DNA of 64,000 nucleotides from Ruegeria sp. SCSIO 43209 (GTDB taxonomy: Bacteria; Pseudomonadota; Alphaproteobacteria; Rhodobacterales; Rhodobacteraceae). Under the pieces are notes generated by a model. The model had not been told where the DNA came from. It saw only the letters and a list, made by a program, of their open reading frames with translations, and did no database searches. The DNA is taken from positions 1,017,001 to 1,081,000 of the forward strand of contig NZ_CP065359.1 in NCBI RefSeq assembly GCF_019904295.1, in the 5' to 3' direction. Positions 37,257-46,555 of this stretch are shown piece by piece. Every line of letters starts with the position of its first letter. The first letter of the stretch is position 1. A program made the position numbers and the translations under genes.

Positions 37257-37934
37257 GTGAAACTGCTTGTTGTAAATCCCAACACCACCGCCTCCATGAC
37301 GCGAAAGATCAAAGAAGCTGCACGGGCCGCTGCGCATTCCGAAACCACGATCATTGCCGCCAATTCGCAAGAAGGCCCCGCCAGCATTCAGGGCTATCTG
37401 GAGGTCTCTACCTGTGTTCCCGGTCTTCTGGAGGTCGTGAAGGCACATGCTGATGCGGACGCAATTGTTGTTGCTTGTTTCGATGATACCGGAGTCGACG
37501 CCGTGCGCTGCGTCACTTCGGCGCCAGTCATCGGCGTTGGGGAGGCGGCCTACCACGCGGCTTCCATGATCAGTCCAAAATTTAGCGTCATCACCACTTT
37601 GTCCCGATCTCTAGCAGGGCTAGAGGCAAACTTGTTGCGATACGGCTTAGATCGCAGATGTGTCAGGGTTCGGGCTTCGGATGTGCCGGTTTTGAAGCTG
37701 GAGGAAAACGACCCCAAGACCATCGATATAATACGGGCAGAGATACGCGCCGCAATCGAAGAAGACCGAGCGGAAGCGATTGTTCTGGGCTGCGCTGGCA
37801 TGACAGATCTGATGTCACAACTGTCCGAAGAGTTCGGCCTGCCGGTGGTAGATGACGTTGCATGTGCCGTCACTTTTGCCGAAGCCCTTGTCAAATCCAG
37901 ATTGACGACGTCAAAGCTTTGTTCTTATTCCTAG
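37257..37934 (+). CDS. Asp/Glu/hydantoin racemase-family protein
   Basis: A 225-residue protein of the Asp/Glu racemase superfamily, hydantoin-racemase branch. The two catalytic cysteines lie in IVVACFDDTGVDA and VLGCAGMTDL, and the phosphate-loop-like NPNTTASMT is near the N-terminus. I choose the GTG at 37257 because the product then begins VKLLVVNPNTT as in relatives and a GAGGA site precedes it; the longer ATG frame (37173) adds a poorly conserved extension. The likely role is epimerisation of an amino acid or hydantoin; the exact substrate is unknown. Confidence 0.82.
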   Translation: MKLLVVNPNTTASMTRKIKEAARAAAHSETTIIAANSQEGPASIQGYLEVSTCVPGLLEVVKAHADADAIVVACFDDTGVDAVRCVTSAPVIGVGEAAYHAASMISPKFSVITTLSRSLAGLEANLLRYGLDRRCVRVRASDVPVLKLEENDPKTIDIIRAEIRAAIEEDRAEAIVLGCAGMTDLMSQLSEEFGLPVVDDVACAVTFAEALVKSRLTTSKLCSYS

Positions 37935-38584
37935 CCGGTTTTTTTACTAGTTGCGTCAGAGGTCGAGTGGTAGCAATGGTATGTTGCTTATCAAAATTGT
38001 TAATTGATGCGTTCAATCGTTGAAATTAGTTGATGCACAAGATCATTTGCCGCGGCGGATGGCAGGCAATGCGCAGGGCGCATGATTGAAATATTTAGCG
38101 CAACATCGGGAAAGAATGCTCGAAAGACAACCGAAGGCGATTATTACTGCCCGTTGATGTATCCGCTCACGGTGGTCGGGTCGCAAAGACTATGGCAAAG
38201 CTCTTTTTCGACCAGTCAAGTCAGGGTGAAAGGCTCTGAGTTCGAAGCCGTGTTCGAACCGAGTTTACTACAGAACGAAGGCAACGAGGGTTGCGATCAG
38301 GTTCGGGTCCCCCAACTGAATCGCTGCCCTTGGGCGGCCCAATAGCGATTTGGTGTCCCGTGTATATCCTAGAATTACGGGCACAAAATCTGGGCTAGAG
38401 CATCAGCGTATATCTGCGTCCAGAAATTCAGTGCACAGCAACAACGCCTCAAAGTAGGCATAGCCCGCTGGTTTGCCCCTGATCTACGCCAGCCGGTCCG
38501 ACGCGATGTCCATGGCCCAAATGTCATTCATACGCTCAACTTCTGATCGGCTGGATCAGCGCGCTCAAATCAGCGGGGGTAACG
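37935..38584. other. Non-coding, probably decayed region
   Basis: No gene is supported in this 650-base stretch. Open frames such as 38082-38345 lack a ribosome site and resemble no family I know. The base use is more AT-rich than the surroundings. It runs directly into an IS6-type transposase fragment, which suggests the debris of past insertions. Confidence 0.5.
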
Positions 38585-38677
38585 CTCGACGAAAGGTAAG
38601 TGACGCACATGATCCGCAAAGGTCAAATCACACCCGGAATCTGTCCGTTTCATCAATTCGCTGAACCAGCCGCTTAG
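38585..38677 (+). pseudogene. IS6-type transposase, C-terminal remnant
   Basis: From ATG 38609 the frame reads MIRKGQITPGICPFHQFAEP and ends AA-stop, preceded by VTH. This matches the C-terminal IxVxHMIRKGQ...FQQFAxLA tail I know from IS6-family transposases. An in-frame stop lies just before VTH, so only the tail remains. A related but separate copy lies at 46556-46665 on the other strand. Confidence 0.7.
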
Positions 38678-38718
38678 CAATCTAAACCTTAGCAACGGAC
38701 GTCACGAGGTTTCGCAGT

Positions 38719-39354
38719 TCACGAGTTTCCGTTGTCCAGTTTTGAAGCGTAATAGAAGGCAATCGCCTGCGCGCGGTTCTTGATCGACAGCTTGTCGTAT
38801 ATGTTCGACAGATGGAACTTTACCGTGTTGGTCGAAATCTGCAGCTCTTTCGACAATTCCTTGTTGGACATGCCCTGCGCCAGTGCCTCAAGGATAGCGA
38901 GTTCCTTGCGCGACAGAGTCTGCAACGGGTTTTGATGCATTTTGCGCACGTCGATATAGGGAAATACCATTTTGCCCTTAGCGACATCGACACAGGTTTC
39001 CAGCAAGCCTTCGACCTCGCCCGAACGCGGCGCGAACCCTGCGGCCCCGGCCTGCATAGCCTGACGCGGTACGTCCCCAGCCTCGTCCCCATAGACCACA
39101 AAGCGTGGCGCGTTGGTCTGCTCGCGCAGAACCTCAATCAGTTTTGCCGCGCCCAAAGCAGGAAGTTCCCAGGACACGATCCCCACCTGAACCGGCACCC
39201 GCATGACTGTGCCCAGAAATCCCTCGGCGGTCGCTGAAGTGGCCACCAGAGAGAATCGCGGGTCGCGCTCGAAGATCTCGGACATGGCCGACAGCACCAA
39301 AGGGTTGTTGTTGGCCAGCATGACATCAATGGGGCGTTGAGATGTGTCGGACAT
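38719..39354 (-). CDS. LuxR-type regulator with degenerate (pseudo-)receiver
   Basis: A 211-residue protein with NarL-like layout. The C-terminal HTH is intact (LSRKELAILEALAQGMSNKE, then STNTVKFHLSNIYDKLSIKN). In the receiver the acidic pair is replaced (NNN at 15-17 in place of DDH), the phospho-acceptor position is S61 (SWELP in place of DLNMP), the switch Ser/Thr is Tyr and the lysine is Arg. Phosphorylation as usual seems impossible, so activity is probably set by ligand, partner or amount. It is divergent from the serine-cycle operon and shares with it the operator-like repeat at 39379-39443. Confidence 0.88.
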   Translation of the reverse strand: MSDTSQRPIDVMLANNNPLVLSAMSEIFERDPRFSLVATSATAEGFLGTVMRVPVQVGIVSWELPALGAAKLIEVLREQTNAPRFVVYGDEAGDVPRQAMQAGAAGFAPRSGEVEGLLETCVDVAKGKMVFPYIDVRKMHQNPLQTLSRKELAILEALAQGMSNKELSKELQISTNTVKFHLSNIYDKLSIKNRAQAIAFYYASKLDNGNS

Positions 39355-39378
39355 TGTTTTCCCGTCTGATTTTATCTA

Positions 39379-39443
39379 AACCTACCCATTTTGGTGGGGA
39401 TGCTTTCAGTATACATTGGCATATTTACCAAAATGGGTAGGTT
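39379..39443. promoter_or_regulatory. 17-bp perfect inverted repeat between regulator and serine-cycle operon
   Basis: AACCTACCCATTTTGGT (39379-39395) and ACCAAAATGGGTAGGTT (39427-39443) are exact reverse complements. Each extends into a looser palindrome: CCTACC-CATTTT-GGTGGG at 39381-39398 and TTTACC-AAAATG-GGTAGG at 39424-39441. The centres are 43 bp apart, close to four helical turns. A further CCCACC lies at 39448-39453. These are probably paired sites for the adjacent LuxR-type protein. Confidence 0.7.
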
Positions 39444-39569
39444 AATACCCACCTAACAAGATATGCTAAAGCTGTAGTAAGTTACGTTGTGCCCCGGCGC
39501 AAGTTTCAGTTTTCCTCTGGGTCAAGGCGATCGGCGGTATCGAACACACCCGACGCACAGGAGGAGCAC

Positions 39570-40811
39570 ATGACGTTTCAGATTTATCCAACGCTCGACA
39601 TCCCCGAGACGCTGGCCGCTGGCCCAGGACCGGGAAACACCGACGCACGTGTTTTGCAGGCGTTTGCCAGCGCCGGCGTTGCCGACCACATGCAGAGCGA
39701 CGTGCTGCGTGGCATGATCGAATGCAAGCACATGCTGCGTCTGATCTGGGGCACCGCCAACACCCATACCTTCGCGGTTGCTGGCACCGGATGGAGTGGG
39801 CTGGACACCATGTTCTCGGCGGTGATGCCGGGTGACAAGGTTGTGGCCTTCACCAATGGCACCTTCTCGGGCATCGATGCGATGACTCTGCGGATCAAGG
39901 CTGCAACACCGGAAGAGCACGCGACCAACCCTCTGGACCCACAAGCTGCGAGTGTCGCCGTTATTGAGGTTCCTCATGGCCAGCCCGTCACAGGCGAGAT
40001 GGTCGAAGAGGTGTTGGCCACGCACAAACCGAAGTGGGCCTTCATGGCGCATTGGGAAACCGGGTCGGGTCGGGTCAACGACCTGCGTGGCTTCTCGGAT
40101 GCCTGTGAACGCCACGATGTGATGGGTTTGATCGATGCCGTATCGTCGTTGGGTATCGCGGATTTCCGCATCGATGACTATCCGGGTGTCGCGGGATGGG
40201 CCTCGTGCCCGCAAAAAGGGCTGTGCTGCCTACCGCTGACCTATGCGCCGGTCAGCTTCACCGACGCCTATATCGACGCGCTGAAGACCTCCGGCGCCTA
40301 TACATACGTCCACAACCCGATTTTCGAAGCACGCCACTGGGGCATCGTTGATGGGCAAGACGTGGAAAAGGGCACCTATCACCGTACCCATTCGGGCTAT
40401 GCGGTCGCCGCCTTCCATGAATCGCTACGCCTGACTCTGCAGGAGGGATTGGTCAAACGTGCGCATTCCTATCGCACGCATGAGGCCGTCCTGCGCGACG
40501 CCGTCACCGCGATGGGTTGCCAGGTCACCTCGGACATGCCCAGCCTTGTGGTGCTGAACCTGCCCGCGGAGCTGGCGGGTCGTGAGATGGAGTTGGTACA
40601 GAACTGCCGCGCCCGTGGCTTTGGCATCTGGCCCACGCTCAGCGCCCCGGTTCAAGTCCGTATCGGCATCCTGAACCAGCTAACCCACCAATCGGTCAGT
40701 CGCATCGTCAGGCTGTTCGCCCAGGCCATCCGCGAGATGGGCGGCTCGGTTGATTTCGAAGCCATCGAAGCACTTTTGGAAAGTCGCTACGGCACATCTA
40801 TCGCTGCATAA
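39570..40811 (+). CDS. Class V aminotransferase, probable serine-glyoxylate type
   Basis: A fold-type I class V PLP enzyme of 413 residues. Features are AAGPGPGNTDARVLQAF at the N-terminus, GTGWSGLDTMF, the cofactor aspartate in LIDAVSSLG, and the PLP lysine in WASCPQKGLCCLP. The operon partners predict serine:glyoxylate transamination to hydroxypyruvate and glycine, but the sequence differs enough from classical SgaA that another amino donor is possible. ATG 39570 has an AGGAGGAG site. It is the first gene of the serine-cycle operon. Confidence 0.82.
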   Translation: MTFQIYPTLDIPETLAAGPGPGNTDARVLQAFASAGVADHMQSDVLRGMIECKHMLRLIWGTANTHTFAVAGTGWSGLDTMFSAVMPGDKVVAFTNGTFSGIDAMTLRIKAATPEEHATNPLDPQAASVAVIEVPHGQPVTGEMVEEVLATHKPKWAFMAHWETGSGRVNDLRGFSDACERHDVMGLIDAVSSLGIADFRIDDYPGVAGWASCPQKGLCCLPLTYAPVSFTDAYIDALKTSGAYTYVHNPIFEARHWGIVDGQDVEKGTYHRTHSGYAVAAFHESLRLTLQEGLVKRAHSYRTHEAVLRDAVTAMGCQVTSDMPSLVVLNLPAELAGREMELVQNCRARGFGIWPTLSAPVQVRIGILNQLTHQSVSRIVRLFAQAIREMGGSVDFEAIEALLESRYGTSIAA

Positions 40812-40826
40812 CGGGAGGGAATGCAG

Positions 40827-42023
40827 ATGGATATCCATGAATATCAGGCGAAAGAACTTCTTTCGAATTTCGGCGTCGAGGTCCCTTCGGGGGCTTTGGC
40901 CTACAGCCCCGAGCAAGCGGCATATCGCGCGCGTGAGTTGGGTGGTGACAAGTGGGTTATTAAGGCGCAAGTCCATGCTGGCGGGCGTGGAAAGGCCGGT
41001 GGTGTAAAGCTGTGCAACTCGGAAAGCGAAATATACGAGGCTTGTGACGAGATGTTTGGCCGCAAGCTGGTGACGCACCAGACCGGCCCCGAGGGCAAAG
41101 GCATCTACCGCGTCTATGTGGAGGCCGCCGTACCGATTGATCGCGAGATTTATCTGGGCTTTGTGCTGGATCGGTCCAGTCAGCGGGTGATGATCGTGGC
41201 CTCTTCGGAAGGTGGGATGGAGATCGAAGAAATCTCATCTGAGCGCCCCGACAGTATCGTACGCTCAATCGTTGAACCTGCCGTTGGACTGCAGGAGTTT
41301 CAGGCCCGCGAAATAGCGTTTAATCTGGGGCTGGAACCTCGCCTAATTCAACACATGGTCCGTACCCTGCAGGGTTGCTATGCTGCGTTCAGCGAGCTGG
41401 ACGCGACTATGGTCGAGATCAACCCGCTGGTCATCACTGGTGACGACCGTGTGCTGGCGTTGGACGCGAAGATGAGCTTTGACGACAATGCTCTGTTTCG
41501 CCATCCGCAGGTTGCTGAATTGCGAGACAAAAGTCAGGAAGACCCGCGCGAAAGCCGCGCGGCGGATCGCGGACTGTCTTATGTCGGACTGGACGGCAAT
41601 ATCGGCTGTATCGTGAACGGTGCCGGTTTGGCCATGGCCACGATGGACACCATTAAGCTGGCTGGGGGTGAACCTGCGAACTTTCTGGACATCGGTGGCG
41701 GTGCCTCGCCCGAGCGGGTGGCCAAAGCGTTCCGACTGGTACTGTCCGATGACAACGTTCAGGCGGTGCTGGTCAATATCTTCGCAGGCATCAACCGCTG
41801 TGACTGGGTGGCCGAGGGCGTAGTACAGGCGCTGCGCGAGTTAGAAATCGACCTGCCGGTCATCGTGCGTCTGGCGGGCACCAATGTCGAGGAAGGTCAG
41901 AAAATCCTGGCCAAATCGGGCCTGCCAATCATCCGCGCGACAACCCTTATGGAAGCCGCTGAACGCGCTGTGGGTGCATGGCGCAACGATCTGTCCCAAA
42001 ACACCAAGATGAGGGCTGTGTAA
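40827..42023 (+). CDS. mtkA: Malate-CoA ligase (malate thiokinase) beta subunit
   Basis: The ATP-grasp subunit of an ADP-forming acyl-CoA synthetase, 398 residues, opening [17 protein letters not shown] and with [13 protein letters not shown] and EINPLVI signatures, as in SucC. The downstream malyl-CoA lyase and hydroxypyruvate reductase mark it as MtkA and not SucC: malate plus CoA plus ATP gives malyl-CoA. ATG 40827 is preferred to ATG 40821 because the GGAGGG site is then nine bases away. The stop overlaps the mtkB start as TAATG. Confidence 0.9.
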   Translation: MDIHEYQAKELLSNFGVEVPSGALAYSPEQAAYRARELGGDKWVIKAQVHAGGRGKAGGVKLCNSESEIYEACDEMFGRKLVTHQTGPEGKGIYRVYVEAAVPIDREIYLGFVLDRSSQRVMIVASSEGGMEIEEISSERPDSIVRSIVEPAVGLQEFQAREIAFNLGLEPRLIQHMVRTLQGCYAAFSELDATMVEINPLVITGDDRVLALDAKMSFDDNALFRHPQVAELRDKSQEDPRESRAADRGLSYVGLDGNIGCIVNGAGLAMATMDTIKLAGGEPANFLDIGGGASPERVAKAFRLVLSDDNVQAVLVNIFAGINRCDWVAEGVVQALRELEIDLPVIVRLAGTNVEEGQKILAKSGLPIIRATTLMEAAERAVGAWRNDLSQNTKMRAV

Positions 42024-42913
42024 TGAGCATTCTTCTGGACCGCGACACCCGCGTTATCGTTCAGGGCATCACCGGACGCATGGCGCGCCTGCATACCAAG
42101 GATATGGTGCAATATGGCACCAACGTCGTTGGCGGCGTTGTTCCCGGCAAAAGCGGAGAGGCCGTCGAAGGCGTACCCGTATTCGACACCGTCAAACAGG
42201 CGGTTGAGGCCACTGGCGCCGAGGCTAGCCTTGTCTTCGTGCCCCCTCCGTTCGCGGCGGATTCGATCATGGAGGCCGCAGATGCCGGTGTTCGCTATTG
42301 CGTCTGCATCACCGACGGCATCCCCGCGCAGGACATGATCCGCGTAAAACGCTACATGTACCGCTATCCTAAGGACAAGCGCATGGTGCTGACCGGTCCG
42401 AACTGTGCCGGTACCATCAGCCCCGGTAAGGCGTTGCTGGGCATCATGCCGGGACATATCTACCTGCCAGGCAATGTGGGCATCATCGGACGTTCGGGCA
42501 CGCTGGGTTACGAGGCCGCAGCGCAGTTGAAAGAGCGCGGCATCGGTGTCTCGACCAGCGTCGGCATCGGCGGTGATCCGATCAACGGCTCGTCCTTCCG
42601 CGATATCCTTGAGCGGTTCGAACAGGACGAAGACACCGAGGTCATAGCCATGATCGGCGAGATCGGCGGCCCTCAGGAAGCCGAGGCTGCAGAATATATC
42701 CGTGACCACGTCACCAAGCCTGTTGTGGCCTATGTCGCGGGTCTGACCGCGCCCAAGGGCCGGACCATGGGCCATGCTGGGGCGATCATCTCGGCCTTTG
42801 GCGAAAGCGCCAGCGAGAAGGTGGAAATCCTGTCAGCGGCTGGTGTAACGGTTGCTGAAAACCCCGCGGTGATCGGCGAGACTATCGCCCGTGTCATGGG
42901 AAAGGCCGCGTGA
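42023..42913 (+). CDS. mtkB: Malate-CoA ligase (malate thiokinase) alpha subunit
   Basis: The CoA-binding and phospho-histidine subunit, 296 residues, SucD-like. Visible motifs are the N-terminal VIVQGITGRMARLHTKDM, TGPNCAGTISPGKALLGIMP, GRSGTLGYEAA, and the catalytic histidine in TMGHAGAIIS. Translation is coupled to mtkA (TAATG) and to the next gene (TGATG). It forms malyl-CoA with MtkA in the serine cycle. Confidence 0.92.
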   Translation: MSILLDRDTRVIVQGITGRMARLHTKDMVQYGTNVVGGVVPGKSGEAVEGVPVFDTVKQAVEATGAEASLVFVPPPFAADSIMEAADAGVRYCVCITDGIPAQDMIRVKRYMYRYPKDKRMVLTGPNCAGTISPGKALLGIMPGHIYLPGNVGIIGRSGTLGYEAAAQLKERGIGVSTSVGIGGDPINGSSFRDILERFEQDEDTEVIAMIGEIGGPQEAEAAEYIRDHVTKPVVAYVAGLTAPKGRTMGHAGAIISAFGESASEKVEILSAAGVTVAENPAVIGETIARVMGKAA

Positions 42914-43884
42914 TGGTCAAACCTTCGGTCCTTGTCACCCGTCGCTGGCCTGCCGCCGTCGAGGCGCAACTGGCCGAAAACTACAACGCCGTGCTGAATA
43001 CCGGGGACATTCCGATGTCTCCGGCGGAACTCCGCGACGCGTTGAAGACATACGACGCGGTTCTGCCCACCGTCACCGACACGCTTAGCGCCGAGGCGCT
43101 GGACGTGGCCGCAGCTCAGACCAAGATTTTGGCCAATTACGGCGTCGGGTACAGTCATATCTGTGAACCGGCGGCCCGTGATCTGGGTATGACGGTCACC
43201 AACACGCCCGATGTTCTGTCTGAATGCACCGCCGATCTGGCCATGACCCTGCTTCTGATGGTCGCCCGTCGCGCCGGTGAGGGCGAGCGCGAGCTGCGCG
43301 CTGGCGGCTGGACCGGCTGGCGTCCGACCCATTTGGTCGGCACCAAGGTCAGCGGCAAGACGCTGGGCATCATCGGCTTTGGCCGCATCGGTCAGGAAAT
43401 GGCCCGCCGCGCTCATCACGGTTTCGGCATGAAAATTCTCGTACAGAACCGCAGCACCGTGTCGCCAGACGTACTGAAGCAATTCAACGCCACGCAGGTC
43501 GAGACAGTGGACGATCTGTTGCCGCATTGCGATTTCGTCTCGCTGCATTGCCCCGGCGGGGCCGCGAACCGGCACCTGATCAACGGGCGCAGGCTGGACC
43601 TGATGAAACCCGACGCCTTCCTGATCAACACCGCGCGCGGCGAGGTAGTGGACGAGCGCGCTTTGGTACAGTCGCTGATATTCGACACGATCGGCGGCGC
43701 TGCGCTGGATGTTTTCGACGGCGAGCCGCGCATCAACCCTGACCTGTTGCAATGCGACAACTTGGTGATGCTGCCGCATCTAGGCAGCGCAACAAAAGAA
43801 TCGCGCGAAGCCATGGGCTTTCGCGTGCTGGACAATCTGGGCGACTTCTTCGCTGGTCGCCCACCCCGTGACCGCGTGATCTGA
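42913..43884 (+). CDS. hprA: Hydroxypyruvate reductase / D-glycerate dehydrogenase
   Basis: A D-2-hydroxyacid dehydrogenase of 323 residues. The NAD(P)-binding motif is GFGRIGQEMARRA, and the catalytic triad is visible as Arg in NTARGEVVDE, Glu in DVFDGEP and His in MLPHLGSAT. In this operon it should reduce hydroxypyruvate to D-glycerate, or glyoxylate to glycolate. I use ATG 42913, which overlaps the mtkB stop; a GTG one codon earlier is also in frame. Confidence 0.88.
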   Translation: MVKPSVLVTRRWPAAVEAQLAENYNAVLNTGDIPMSPAELRDALKTYDAVLPTVTDTLSAEALDVAAAQTKILANYGVGYSHICEPAARDLGMTVTNTPDVLSECTADLAMTLLLMVARRAGEGERELRAGGWTGWRPTHLVGTKVSGKTLGIIGFGRIGQEMARRAHHGFGMKILVQNRSTVSPDVLKQFNATQVETVDDLLPHCDFVSLHCPGGAANRHLINGRRLDLMKPDAFLINTARGEVVDERALVQSLIFDTIGGAALDVFDGEPRINPDLLQCDNLVMLPHLGSATKESREAMGFRVLDNLGDFFAGRPPRDRVI

Positions 43885-43912
43885 CGCACCCTTCTTCAAA
43901 GGAGCAAAACCC

Positions 43913-44890
43913 ATGAGCTTTTATGCCATCGAACAGGCCCCCGCGCGCCTGAACCGCAGCGAACTCGCCGTGCCGGGCAGCCAGCCCGGCATGTTCGAAA
44001 AAGCCGCGAACTCGGATGTGGACGTGATCTTCCTAGATCTCGAAGACGCGGTAGCCCCGGATGAAAAAGAGCAGGCTCGCAAGAACATCATTCAAGCCCT
44101 GAACGATATCGACTGGGGCAGCAAGACAATGTCGGTGCGCATCAACGGGCTGGATACGCATTACATGTATCGCGACGTTGTGGATGTAGTCGAACAAGCC
44201 GGTGCGCGGCTGGACCTGATCATGATCCCCAAGGTCGGCACAGCGGCAGATGTCTATGCCGTCGATATGATGGTCACGCAGATCGAAGACGCGATGGGTT
44301 ACAAGAAACGCATCGGGTTCGAGCATATCATCGAGACCGCTCTGGGCATGCAGAATGTCAGCGAAATCGCGGCGGCCTCGAACCGCAATGAGAGCCTGCA
44401 CTTCGGTGTGGCGGACTATGCAGCCTCGACCCGCGCGCGGACCACGATCATCGGTGGTGTGAACCCCGACTATTCGGTTCTGACCGACCCGGATGGCGAT
44501 GCTGCGCGCGCGACCCATTGGGGCGATATGTGGCACTACGCGCTCGCCCGTATGGTTGTCGCCGCCCGTGCCAACGGTCTGCGTCCGATTGATGGTCCGT
44601 TCGGTGATTTCCAGGATCCTGAAGGCTATAAGGCAGCTGCCAAAAGGGCGGCGGTGTTGGGCTGCGAAGGCAAATGGGCCATCCATCCCAGCCAGATCGC
44701 TCTGGTGAACGAGGTCATGTCACCCAGCGATGCCGAAGTCACCAAGGCGCAGCGTATCCTTGTTGCTATGGCCGAGGCCGAGACCGCAGGCAAAGGTGCG
44801 GTGTCGCTGGATGGTCGTCTGATCGACTATGCCTCGATCCGCCAGGCGGAGGTCATGGTCGAAAAGGCTCGCCAGATTGCGGCAGCGTGA
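43913..44890 (+). CDS. mcl: L-malyl-CoA lyase (CitE-like)
   Basis: A CitE/HpcH-family lyase of 325 residues that splits malyl-CoA into acetyl-CoA and glyoxylate, and in relatives also handles methylmalyl-CoA. Motifs include RSELAVPGSQPGMFEKA, the metal-binding glutamate-aspartate in VIFLDLEDAVAPDEK, and GFEHIIETALGMQNV. The C-terminal GKWAIHPSQIALVNEV is typical. A strong AAAGGAG site precedes ATG 43913. As last gene it completes the glyoxylate-regenerating arm; it could also serve the ethylmalonyl-CoA pathway. Confidence 0.93.
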   Translation: MSFYAIEQAPARLNRSELAVPGSQPGMFEKAANSDVDVIFLDLEDAVAPDEKEQARKNIIQALNDIDWGSKTMSVRINGLDTHYMYRDVVDVVEQAGARLDLIMIPKVGTAADVYAVDMMVTQIEDAMGYKKRIGFEHIIETALGMQNVSEIAAASNRNESLHFGVADYAASTRARTTIIGGVNPDYSVLTDPDGDAARATHWGDMWHYALARMVVAARANGLRPIDGPFGDFQDPEGYKAAAKRAAVLGCEGKWAIHPSQIALVNEVMSPSDAEVTKAQRILVAMAEAETAGKGAVSLDGRLIDYASIRQAEVMVEKARQIAAA

Positions 44891-45153
44891 TTTTAGCCCG
44901 CATTGGGCACTGAAGTAGGGGTGCGCGCGCTTGCCTCGGCAGGTCCGGGGCAGGCAACATCTGCAGACTTCGGTGGTCATTCATTCGATATGGCTGAAGT
45001 CTGCAACACACTACACTGAACACTCACAGCCTTGCCTGAAAACGATGTTTTTCGGACCAAACCAGATAGGTTCTGTCGCAATCTACGATCCCAATTGTCG
45101 CTTGCAAGGTAGTTCTTTTGGCGGCGTTCGCAAAACAGACAGGAGCGGTACGT
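44891..45153. other. Non-coding stretch after mcl
   Basis: No gene is supported here. A perfect 10-bp inverted repeat, TGCAGACTTC (44962-44971) and GAAGTCTGCA (44996-45005), may form a transcript end but lacks a T-tract. Confidence 0.45.
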
Positions 45154-45480
45154 ACTGATCTTACTCAAGGGAGCACATTTTCCTGATGAAGTGATCTTCC
45201 ACGCGGTTTTCCGCTACCTGCGCTAGCGTGTTTCTTGCCGGGACCCAGAAGAAACCATGTCGGAGCGGAGCGTAGTCTTGGACCACGCTGCACTGAACCG
45301 CCTTTTGAAGGAGACCAATAGCAGACCGTCAACTGGATAATACCTTTCGCCAAACAGGCGCCAGATCCACCAAGGTCAATGGTCAAAAGATTGCAACGGG
45401 TCCCGTCACGACAGAACCGGCTTCTATAAAGTGGCAACGGCGCAAACGCGGTTTTGAACCATGTCAATTTTGACGACGAC
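45154..45480 (+). pseudogene. IS6-type transposase, N-terminal remnant
   Basis: The plus frame reads LKGAHFPDEVIFHAVFRYLR then a stop at 45224-45226, and in the same frame VLDHAALNR at 45275-45301. These match the IS6-family opening (KGxHFPxxVIxxAVFFYxR) and the VDHATLNRW motif. A KVNGQK fragment follows where IKVxGxW is expected. Multiple stops show the gene is dead. The antisense frame over this region (45165-45467) is only its shadow. Confidence 0.72.
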
Positions 45481-45719
45481 AGCAGGGGGCCAAGACGTTC
45501 AATCAGTGTCGCATGATAGGTATTAAGCCAGATGACCTAAGCCTCGGTCAAAAACTGAATCTGCAGCATAGTGGTTTGAACAGGGCACCATGTCAGGTTC
45601 GAAAGCTGCATGAACCCGTCATCGACTCGTAAGATCTCGAACAGGTTTACGATCCGGATACCGAACTATTCGGGCACATAAGAGCCTGGTTCGCAAAGAT
45701 GGGCGATCTTGAAACCGAA

Positions 45720-46501
45720 CGTGGTGCCGAGTACGCCATTCTGCGCTTCCGACAAGCGTCATCAGCTCATTTTATACTGACTCACAACTACACGGGTTAT
45801 CCAATGGTTCGTCAGGCACGTGGCATGGTGCGTGCGGGCGAGTTGAGCAAGCTGCGGTTGGTGCAAGTGGAATATGCGCAAGACTGGCTGACCGTACCCA
45901 CCGCATCGGACAACAAGCAGTCCGACCGGCGCACCGACCCAATTCGGTCCGGTGCTGGTGTAATTGGTGATATCGGTACTCACGCGTTCAATCTGGCACA
46001 TTTTGTAACTGCGAAGTGCCATCGCACCTTGCCGCTGACCTTTCAAGCTTGGTTCCGGGCCGCCAGGTGGACGACAACGCCCACGTCTTGATGCGCTATG
46101 CTAGTGGCGCGCGTGGAATGCTATGGGCCAGTCACGTGGCCGTGGGAAACGAAAACGGCCTGCGTTTGCGGGTTTATGGCGAACGTGGTGGTCTGGATTG
46201 GTCACAGGAACACCCTAACCACCTACAATTCACCCGCGTTGGCCAGCCTATGCAGCTCCTGACACGTGGATCAGGATCGGTGCTGCCGCAAGCCGCCCAA
46301 CGAGCAACTCGTATCCCTCCGGGCCACCCTGAAGGATATTTGGAAGGCTTTGCAACCCTCTACGCCGAGGCCGCCGAACTGATCCGATGTGAGGATAAGG
46401 CGGACCACTTACTGCCCGGTCTTTTTGACGGTTTGTTGGGTATGGCGTTTATCTCAAGCGTACTGGCATCGGCCAAGACGAAGGCCGATGGTGCCGCATG
46501 A
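45720..46501 (+). pseudogene. Gfo/Idh/MocA-type oxidoreductase, truncated and frameshifted
   Basis: Two overlapping frames carry consecutive parts of one family protein: first HFILTHNYTGYPMVRQARGM to GDIGTHAFNLAHFVT, then after a one-base shift near 46025-46030 LAADLSSLVPGRQVDDNAHV to the C-terminus with LRVYGERGGLDWSQEHPN and PPGHPEGYLEGFATLY. The N-terminal Rossmann part, about 120 residues, is missing. Upstream lies the IS6 remnant, which probably caused the truncation. The former role was likely sugar or polyol oxidation. Confidence 0.82.
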
Positions 46502-46555
46502 GTGCATAAGGGTTCTGCAGCGAAGCCTCCTGAAGTTTTAAGAAATGCATCTGAC

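Noticed and set aside
38082..38345. 87-codon plus frame in the decayed region
   Set aside because: No ribosome site, no recognised family, and its surroundings are insertion debris.
40821..42913. sucCD (succinyl-CoA synthetase)
   Set aside because: The operon context with malyl-CoA lyase and hydroxypyruvate reductase fits malate thiokinase better.
45165..45467. 100-codon minus frame as a possible gene
   Set aside because: It is antisense to the IS6-type N-terminal remnant readable on the plus strand.
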